Both the position numbers and the translations under genes were made by a program. 45,948 bases of DNA, taken from NCBI GenBank assembly GCA_937981665.1, contig CALJOJ010000030.1:1-45948 (forward strand), given 5' to 3'. Of this stretch, positions 17,916-24,229 are shown piece by piece; positions within the stretch are counted from its first letter, which is position 1, and each line of letters opens with the position of its first letter. The notes beneath the pieces are model-generated. The model did not search any database. It saw nothing but the letters and a program-made list of their open reading frames with translations, and was not told the DNA's origin. The stretch is from an uncultured Rubritalea sp. GTDB taxonomy: Bacteria; Verrucomicrobiota; Verrucomicrobiia; Verrucomicrobiales; Akkermansiaceae.

Positions 17916-18411
17916 ATTTCTGGCAGAGTCTGATGGCACAGTTGATCTGTTCCTTAGACTCTAGACAGCATGGTCGCTTAGCGCGGATCCAGTCGACTGG
18001 GTTAGCTCCCTTGGGGATGTGGCCAGCTTTGGCGCACCAAGCGACGATGAACTGGCCGGTTCTGCCGCAGCCAGCGACGCAGTGAATAACGACGGACTCC
18101 CCAGCTGCTCTGTGCTTTTCCATGAGCTTGAGAAACTCATCAATCTGTTTTTCAGTAGGCACGCCGTAATCGGGGACATTGATGTGGTAGTATTCGAATT
18201 CTGCCGGCACGTCCTTACGGTTATCAAACTCACAGCAGTTCACCACGGCTTTGACTCCGTGATCTCGGTAGAGGTCGAACACATAGGGATCTGGCCACCA
18301 TGAGGCAGCTATTTCATTTTCAATAATCCAGGTAAATGGCTCGGCACGTTCTGGCTGACCCTTCGCTGGCCAGTACCATGGTCTGATAGGTTTAGACATG
18401 TGAGGGAGCAT
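17905..18411 (-). CDS. Dual-specificity/tyrosine phosphatase-like protein
   Basis: A 168-residue cytosolic protein with the cysteine-phosphatase loop HCVAGCGRTG: catalytic Cys111 and Arg117. A likely general-acid Asp81 lies in NVPDYGVPT. The upstream VKAVVNCCEFDNR segment is typical of CDKN3/KAP-like and atypical dual-specificity phosphatases. There is no signal peptide. It would dephosphorylate Tyr/Ser/Thr phosphoproteins or other phosphoesters; the substrate is unknown. Met5 (18399) is an alternative start. It stands alone, convergent with the efflux operon. Confidence 0.82.
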   Translation of the reverse strand: MLPHMSKPIRPWYWPAKGQPERAEPFTWIIENEIAASWWPDPYVFDLYRDHGVKAVVNCCEFDNRKDVPAEFEYYHINVPDYGVPTEKQIDEFLKLMEKHRAAGESVVIHCVAGCGRTGQFIVAWCAKAGHIPKGANPVDWIRAKRPCCLESKEQINCAIRLCQKFKR

Positions 18412-18523
18412 AGCGGATGTGTGCTTGTGGACAATACGGAATCTTAAATAGGTCAGAAATTGTTGAAAATCTGGTGAGGAAGGGATTGATTATTAGCTTG
18501 GATCACGCTAGCAGTGAGGTGCT

Positions 18524-20158
18524 TTGACTACTTCTTCTATAAAACAAGTTCCTGCAGCAGTGGCTGGTGAGATTTCTCGCCGCCGTACTTTTGCTATTAT
18601 TTCACACCCAGATGCTGGTAAGACAACGCTTACTGAGAAGCTCCTTCTCTATGGTGGAGCTATCGGACTAGCGGGTAGTGTGACTTCGAAGAAAGAGCAG
18701 CAGTCGACATCTAGTGACTGGATGGATATGGAGAAAGAGCGTGGTATTTCTGTCTCGTCTACGGTGCTACAGTTCGAGTATGATAACTACTGTGTGAACC
18801 TGCTGGACACACCAGGTCACCATGATTTCTCTGAGGATACTTACCGAGTTCTTGCAGCAGTGGATGCAGCGGTGATGGTGATCGATGCAGGTAAAGGTAT
18901 CGAGGCGCAGACCTTGAAGTTGTTTGAAGTATGTCGTCGTCGTGGAGTTCCTATTTTTGTTTTCATTAACAAGCTCGACCGCCCAGCACGTCCGCCACTT
19001 GAGCTGATAGATGAGCTGGAGAATGTCTTGAAATTAGCGCCGGCACCAGTGAACTGGCCGCTCGGTGAAGGTCCGCGTTTCCGTGGGGTGTATGACCGTG
19101 ATAAGAGTGAGGTTCATCTCTTCGAGAGAACGATTCATGGTGCATTTAAAGCACCACTTGACGTAGGCGGCATCGAAGATGAGAAGGTGCGTGGAGCACT
19201 CGGTGATGAGCTACATGAGCAAGTGAGCCAAGAGATTGAAATGCTGGATGGGCTGACTGAGCCACTCGATATAGAGCGCGTTCTCGCAGGTGAGCAGATG
19301 CCTATTTATTTTGGCAGTGCGATGAATAACTTCGGTGTGCAGGACATGCTAGAGAGCTTCTTGAAGCTTGCTCCGGCTCCGTCTGGAAGAATGAATGATG
19401 GTGAGATGGTGGCACCGACTACGGATAATTTTTCAGGCTTTGTATTTAAAATTCAAGCCAACATGAACCCACGTCATCGTGACCGTGCGGTGTTTGTCAG
19501 AATCGTATCTGGTATCTTTAATCGGGATATGCAGGTGGTGGATCAGCGTACTGGTAAGAAGGTGCGCTTAGCGAATGCGCAGAAGCTCTTCGGTAAAGAC
19601 CGTGAGACACTTGATGAAGCATATGCTGGTGATATTCTAGCGCTCATTGGTAACTATGATTTTCTTATTGGTGACACTCTAACAAGTGATCCGAAAGTAA
19701 CGTACAAGGAGATGCCAAGATTCACACCAGAGTGTTTTGCATACATTTTAAATAACGACACAGCGAATATGAAGCGCTACCGTGCAGGTATGGAACAGCT
19801 GATGAAAGAAGGCGTGGCGCAGGCGTATCACGTGCATGGCAGTGTTCAGGCAGTGCCCATGTTAGGTGCGGTTGGTCCACTTCAGTTCGAGGTTCTACAG
19901 GCGAGGCTCGAGTCCGAGTACGGCTGTGAGACACGCGTTGAAAGCCCGCCGTGGTCAGTCGTTCAGTGGTTTGAAGAGAACGAAGTAGACACGATGCGCC
20001 GTGATAATGCCCCACCAGAAGTACAGCTTCCTACCGGCAGTGCAGTTGCGCGTGATCAAGACGGCCAGTGGTGTGTACTACTAAATTCTAAGTATATGGT
20101 GAGTATCCTAATAGATAGAAATAAACATCTAACGTTCCGAGATCATGCTTATGATTAA
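18524..20158 (+). CDS. prfC: Peptide chain release factor 3
   Basis: A 544-residue translational GTPase that removes RF1/RF2 from the ribosome after termination. GTPase motifs: P-loop HPDAGKTT at 28-35, switch II DTPGH at 96-100, NKLD at 150-153. The GSVTSKKEQQSTSSDWM region is characteristic of RF3 as opposed to EF-G. The start is TTG (18524), preceded by a weak purine-rich GTGAGGTG. Length is typical, and the gene is monocistronic. Confidence 0.95.
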   Translation: MTTSSIKQVPAAVAGEISRRRTFAIISHPDAGKTTLTEKLLLYGGAIGLAGSVTSKKEQQSTSSDWMDMEKERGISVSSTVLQFEYDNYCVNLLDTPGHHDFSEDTYRVLAAVDAAVMVIDAGKGIEAQTLKLFEVCRRRGVPIFVFINKLDRPARPPLELIDELENVLKLAPAPVNWPLGEGPRFRGVYDRDKSEVHLFERTIHGAFKAPLDVGGIEDEKVRGALGDELHEQVSQEIEMLDGLTEPLDIERVLAGEQMPIYFGSAMNNFGVQDMLESFLKLAPAPSGRMNDGEMVAPTTDNFSGFVFKIQANMNPRHRDRAVFVRIVSGIFNRDMQVVDQRTGKKVRLANAQKLFGKDRETLDEAYAGDILALIGNYDFLIGDTLTSDPKVTYKEMPRFTPECFAYILNNDTANMKRYRAGMEQLMKEGVAQAYHVHGSVQAVPMLGAVGPLQFEVLQARLESEYGCETRVESPPWSVVQWFEENEVDTMRRDNAPPEVQLPTGSAVARDQDGQWCVLLNSKYMVSILIDRNKHLTFRDHAYD

Positions 20159-20469
20159 GGTTGAATCAGGTAATGGTATGAGTTGTTTTGGTTGGTTTTT
20201 TACGCCTATCCAAAACTGTTGATGAAATAATTTCTATTGGTAATCGAGGTGGTGAGACTTTTGAAATAGCAGAAGATTGAATTTAAAGTGGTAGTGATTG
20301 TCCTACGGTGAGCATTATATGTTGTTCTGAGGGGAAGATCTAGGATGGTTTAGCAACTGAAAATAGTCTAGACACATTTTGAAATTATCTTTTTGAGGTA
20401 ATTATTGATTATAAAACCGGCGTGGTTTTATAAGTGACATTGGGTCGTAACTTCATCTAGTGTTATAGT
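20159..20469. other. Non-coding stretch between prfC and the receiver gene
   Basis: I find no gene here. A weak inverted repeat GTTTTGG...CCAAAAC around 20184-20215 is too loose to call a terminator. Confidence 0.5.
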
Positions 20470-20847
20470 ATGAAACCAATATTAGTAATCAATGACGATA
20501 AGGCTCTGTTAGATGAGATGGTGAGCGTTCTTGTGGAAGGTAAATTCAAGTATATCGCAGCTAGAAGCGCGAAAGATGCGCTTTCTAACACTGCGGGATA
20601 TGATTTTTCACTGGTAGTTTTAGATCTCAAGCTTCCAGATATAGATGGTGATGAACTCTACGAGAAGATTATTCTAGCAGAGTCTCACTATGACGTTCCA
20701 GTGGCTGCGCTAGTAGACTCTATGGATAGCGAAGAGGTAGCGGTAGTGAATAAGCTTTTGCCTCGAGGTAAGATCACCCTGCTGACGAAGCCTCTGAAGA
20801 AGGAATGGCTAGTTGATTTATTTGAACACTACGGAGAGAAGAAATAA
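20470..20847 (+). CDS. Stand-alone response-regulator receiver domain
   Basis: A 125-residue CheY-like protein with no output domain. The acidic pair is Asp9-Asp10 (INDDK), the phospho-acceptor Asp52 (VVLDLKLPDIDG) and the conserved Lys107-Pro108 (LLTKPLK). The usual Thr/Ser switch residue after strand 4 appears to be Val (PVAALVDS), which could weaken signalling. It is followed after 2 bases by the zinc-ribbon-like protein, so the two are co-expressed. No histidine kinase is nearby. Confidence 0.85.
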   Translation: MKPILVINDDKALLDEMVSVLVEGKFKYIAARSAKDALSNTAGYDFSLVVLDLKLPDIDGDELYEKIILAESHYDVPVAALVDSMDSEEVAVVNKLLPRGKITLLTKPLKKEWLVDLFEHYGEKK

Positions 20848-20849
20848 AC

Positions 20850-21392
20850 ATGAGACAAGAGATAAAAAGCCCTATTGGAGCGAGAAAAGTGATGCAGAAA
20901 ATTAGTCTCGAGGAGGGGCTAGTGGCTTACCAATGTGAAGAATCTGCAGGTGTGTATATCACGCAGCAGGATTATTGGAGCTGGATAAAGAAGCAGCCAG
21001 AGCGTCTGGAGCATCTTCCAGTGTTCGAGTTAGCTCGCTCTGTGATAGAGACTGAGACCGTGGCTAAGCTCTGCCCTGAGACAAGCACGATTATGATGCG
21101 CTGCAAGGTGGGTCATGAGTTTCAATTCTACATTGACCGCTCTCGCACGGGTGGTATCTGGTTAGATGCAGGAGAGTGGGGTGCACTGAAGGATAGAAAT
21201 TTTCATGATGAGCTACATCTTATATTTACGGAGCCCTGGCAGGCTAAAGTGCTCGAACAGCAGAGACAGCTAATGACTAAAAATCTGTTAGAAAAGAAAT
21301 TAGGTTTAGAGTTATTAGAAGAGATAGAGAGTTTGAAGAAGAAGCTAGAGGGGCATCCTCATAGGTCGTATGCAGTGGCTTATATTGAGTAA
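20850..21392 (+). CDS. Degenerate zf-TFIIB-like protein
   Basis: A 180-residue protein that looks like the zf-TFIIB family (CP-x2-CG ... GGIWLDAGE), of which two half-copies are seen: YQCEESAGVYITQQDYWSW (about 28-46) and LCPETSTIMMR...GGIWLDAGEWGAL (about 74-117). The CxxC knuckles are mostly lost (one Cys in each), so zinc binding is doubtful. The C-terminal 40 residues form a charged coiled-coil-like helix (LLEKKLGLELLEEIESLKKKLEG). It starts 2 bases after the receiver gene, suggesting it is a partner or effector. Function is unknown. Confidence 0.65.
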   Translation: MRQEIKSPIGARKVMQKISLEEGLVAYQCEESAGVYITQQDYWSWIKKQPERLEHLPVFELARSVIETETVAKLCPETSTIMMRCKVGHEFQFYIDRSRTGGIWLDAGEWGALKDRNFHDELHLIFTEPWQAKVLEQQRQLMTKNLLEKKLGLELLEEIESLKKKLEGHPHRSYAVAYIE

Positions 21393-21430
21393 AATTAATA
21401 ACAGAGGTAAGATTTTTCCCAGGGGCAGGA

Positions 21431-21988
21431 TTAATGCCTCTGGAGGTCTAATGGAAACCAGGTCTTGGTGCGTCTTTTCCCAAAGAGAGTAACGATGGCA
21501 GAGAGAAGGATGATCTTCGCCTGTAGAGCGCATGAGTTTTTCTTGAGATAGATCTTCTCAAGTTCCCATGAATGGGCTGCGCTAGTACCACCATAGATCT
21601 GCACTAATCCTGTGACACCTGGGGTAACATTCCAGCGTGAGGTATGTTCAGGGCCATCCCATTTTAATCTCGTGACATCATCTTGAGTGAGTGGACGAGG
21701 ACCTACGAGAGACATTTGCCCTCTCAAAATGAGGATGAACTGGAGAAATTCATCCAGTGCTGTAGCACGTAACCATTTACCGACTCTAGTGATCTTATCA
21801 CCACGCATGCTGCGGAACTTCCAGACATTGATTGTAAGTTTGTGCTTTCCAAGTCTTCTCTGGCAAAAGAATATAGACCCTCGGTTATCTAATTTGATTA
21901 GAATAGGGATGATAAGTAAGATGGGTAGAAATAAGATGAGGGCTGTTATAGCGACTAGTATATCGAAAGTGCTAATAGATGAAGTCAT
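21431..21988 (-). CDS. Monotopic phosphoglycosyl transferase (bacterial sugar transferase)
   Basis: A 185-residue enzyme of the PglC/WcaJ catalytic-domain type, transferring a phospho-sugar from a UDP-sugar to a polyprenyl phosphate at the inner membrane. It has a re-entrant hydrophobic helix (DILVAITALILFLPILLIIPI, about 9-30), the FxQxRxG motif (FFCQRRLG), the catalytic Asp79-Glu80 dyad (LDEFLQ) and the PRP motif at 97-99 (GPRPL). The short length fits PglC-like enzymes. It is transcribed 5 bases after the ferritin-like gene, so the two form an operon. Target glycan is unknown. Confidence 0.9.
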   Translation of the reverse strand: MTSSISTFDILVAITALILFLPILLIIPILIKLDNRGSIFFCQRRLGKHKLTINVWKFRSMRGDKITRVGKWLRATALDEFLQFILILRGQMSLVGPRPLTQDDVTRLKWDGPEHTSRWNVTPGVTGLVQIYGGTSAAHSWELEKIYLKKNSCALQAKIILLSAIVTLFGKRRTKTWFPLDLQRH

Positions 21989-21993
21989 GTTTT

Positions 21994-22770
21994 CTAGCTT
22001 TTTTGACGAGCCGGGTTGGCCGGAGCGGGGGTGATGTAATCATGGTGTTTGTTTTCTTGCTTAGAGAGTTTGCGAAGTGTGGTGATGAAGTGATCCATTC
22101 CGTGCCAGACCTCCTGATAGAATTCGCGGTTTGTTCCACCTAGTGCACGGATGGCTTTGCCGTGATTCAGCCATAGCATAGTGCCTGCAGCTAGTCCCAT
22201 GAGGTTGAAGATCCCAGCCCAGAGCATTCCGAATCTGCTGCCTGATCGAGCCATTCTGTCTTTATGGAAGGCGATATGTCCAGTTTCATCACGGATAACG
22301 AGTCTACACATTTGAGTGAGGGCTTCGTCTTTGGCTCCTCCGTGTTTCAGCATCATCTGATAGTAGACGTTGCTGACTATTTCTGTGAGAATGAGTGTGC
22401 GGAGCTCAAAGCCTACGCCTAGAAATTTCCTAACAAGGCAGAAGATAGAGAAACTCCAGTGAGATTCTATTTTCTCTCCACCAAATCTGTGCAAGGTATC
22501 ACCCAGTAGGCGTGAGTGCTCAGCCTCTTCTAAGAACCAGAGATCCACTAGTTCACGTGCATATGGTTGTGATAAGAATTTCTCTCTATTCCAAGCTGTT
22601 AGGTAGCAGGGGCCTCCACCATCACCGAGCTCGAACTGGGCTAATGAAGGGAGTAGAGTTTGAATTTGGTGAGATGTGAGTTCAGTAGGAGCATTCCATT
22701 TTGGTTCTACGCGATCACGCTTATTATTCTTAAAGTGTTCTAGCCAGCGGTTTAGGTTCATGTGTCTCAT
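21994..22770 (-). CDS. Ferritin-like diiron protein
   Basis: A 258-residue protein with a four-helix diiron core. Likely ligands are Glu82-x-x-His85 (LEEAEHSRL), Glu130 (LILTEIVSN) and Glu162-x-x-His165 (RDETGHIAFH), with a first-helix acidic residue near 47-50 (FELGDGGG). This is the AurF/oxygenase-like or ferritin-like layout. There is no signal peptide, but a hydrophobic segment occurs near 180-200 (AGIFNLMGLAAGTMLWL). It lies 5 bases upstream of a phosphoglycosyl transferase gene, hinting at an oxidative step in lipid or glycan chemistry. That link is inference. Met4 is an alternative start. Confidence 0.75.
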   Translation of the reverse strand: MRHMNLNRWLEHFKNNKRDRVEPKWNAPTELTSHQIQTLLPSLAQFELGDGGGPCYLTAWNREKFLSQPYARELVDLWFLEEAEHSRLLGDTLHRFGGEKIESHWSFSIFCLVRKFLGVGFELRTLILTEIVSNVYYQMMLKHGGAKDEALTQMCRLVIRDETGHIAFHKDRMARSGSRFGMLWAGIFNLMGLAAGTMLWLNHGKAIRALGGTNREFYQEVWHGMDHFITTLRKLSKQENKHHDYITPAPANPARQKS

Positions 22771-22914
22771 ATGTTGAAGAGAGTTGCTGAGAATTATGAA
22801 ATGATGATGAGGCTAGTGTGAAATTATAGTGAATTTTTGAAAGATTCGTATCTCAGTTTACGGTCATATTTATGATTTGCTATGATGCGAAATAATGGGT
22901 AGTTAAGGGGAGGT

Positions 22915-24114
22915 ATGAAATTATCCAATCTATTAACTATGATATGCCTTCTGTCTACGGTTGCATTTGCTGCCCCGTTTCAGCCGGAGGGGTTTAAGGA
23001 GCTGTCTATCGGTGATGCTGCACCAGATTTCACTCTGCCGGGAACTGATGGGAAAGAGTATAAGCTAGCTGACTTTAGTGAGCCAGATGTTCTCATGGTT
23101 TACTTCACAGGCACGCATTGCCCTACATCTCATGGTATTGAGTCACGCTTGCAGAAGCTGGTGGTAGACATGAAGGATAAGAGTTTCAAGGTAGTGGCGA
23201 TTAATCCGAACCATAACGATGGTCTGCGAATTGATGAGTTTAGTTATACCAAATATGATGAGTCATTCGAGGGTTCAAAGAAGTATGCGGAAGACTTAGG
23301 CTGGCAGTTTCCGTTCCTCTATGATGGAGAGACTCAGACTGTAGCGCGTCAGTACGGGGTCCTAGCTACACCGCACCTCTTTATCTTTGATAAGGAACGT
23401 AAGTTACAGTACCAAGGGAGATTTGATGATTCGAGATTTAAAGATCCTACTACGGTGACTCAGCCAGATGCGCGTAATGCGGTAGAGGCGTTGATCGCAG
23501 GTGAGCCTGTTCCAGTTGCTGTGACGAAGCCATTTGGTTGCTCTACGAAGTGGAGAGAGAAGAAGGCTGGCGTAATAGCTGATGATAAGAAGTGGGCAGG
23601 AACTAAAGCGGTGATAGAGGAGATCGATGCTAAAGGAATCAAAGCCTTAAAGGAGAATGGAACGAAGAATACGAGACTGTTTAATGTCTGGTCTACAGAC
23701 TGTGTGCCATGTGTGCAAGAGATGCCGGATGTGGCTAAGATTCTGAGAAAGTACAGCCGTAGACCTCTTGAGGTGATCACCATCTCACTGGATGATCCTG
23801 GGAACAAGGAGCGTGCAGAAGAACTACTTGGTAAGAATGGTGTGGTAGTCGGTGGTAAGATAGCGGCTTCACTTAAGAATCAGAATCGTAAGACGAATAA
23901 CTATCTTTTCAATGAAGCGAGTATAGACGCACTCACAGGTGCACTGGATGATAAGTGGTCTGGAGCTACACCATACACAGTCATGGTGAATACTGCTGGT
24001 GAGGTGATCTATAGACACGAAGGAATCTTTGACTTCAAGGATCTAGATGCAGCGGTGATAAAGGAACTCACTGAGTACTGGGATCCACCTAAAAAGAAGC
24101 TTGAGGCGAAGTAA
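22915..24114 (+). CDS. Secreted tandem thioredoxin-fold protein (AhpC/TSA plus TlpA-like)
   Basis: A 399-residue protein with a signal peptide (to about Ala20). The first domain (about 30-200) is peroxiredoxin/AhpC-like, with GTHCPTSHG holding Cys69. The second domain (about 235-390) is TlpA-like, with a true CxxC site Cys263-Val-Pro-Cys266 (STDCVPCVQEMP) and a cis-Pro region (GATPYTVMV). It probably works in the periplasm as a thiol-disulfide reductase or peroxidase. A purine-rich AAGGGGAGG sits immediately before the ATG, the strongest ribosome-binding-like site seen here. A terminator follows the gene. Confidence 0.85.
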   Translation: MKLSNLLTMICLLSTVAFAAPFQPEGFKELSIGDAAPDFTLPGTDGKEYKLADFSEPDVLMVYFTGTHCPTSHGIESRLQKLVVDMKDKSFKVVAINPNHNDGLRIDEFSYTKYDESFEGSKKYAEDLGWQFPFLYDGETQTVARQYGVLATPHLFIFDKERKLQYQGRFDDSRFKDPTTVTQPDARNAVEALIAGEPVPVAVTKPFGCSTKWREKKAGVIADDKKWAGTKAVIEEIDAKGIKALKENGTKNTRLFNVWSTDCVPCVQEMPDVAKILRKYSRRPLEVITISLDDPGNKERAEELLGKNGVVVGGKIAASLKNQNRKTNNYLFNEASIDALTGALDDKWSGATPYTVMVNTAGEVIYRHEGIFDFKDLDAAVIKELTEYWDPPKKKLEAK

Positions 24115-24139
24115 TCTACTCTTGCTATTTATTTTATCT

Positions 24140-24172
24140 AAAGGGATGCCTCAATGTAGGTATCCCTTTTTT
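24140..24172 (+). terminator. Rho-independent terminator
   Basis: A 12-bp stem (AAAGGGATGCCT at 24140-24151, AGGTATCCCTTT at 24158-24169, with one G-U pair) and a 6-base loop, followed by a T-run to 24172. It ends the thioredoxin-fold gene transcript. Confidence 0.85.
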
Positions 24173-24229
24173 AACCCAATCGATAGGCTTTCCTAGAGAC
24201 TGAACGTTTTTTATTTTCTCTAAAGAAAT

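Noticed and set aside
21419-21443. 9-bp hairpin between the zf-TFIIB-like and transferase genes
   Set aside because: No U-tract on either side and it overlaps the transferase stop; too weak to call a terminator.
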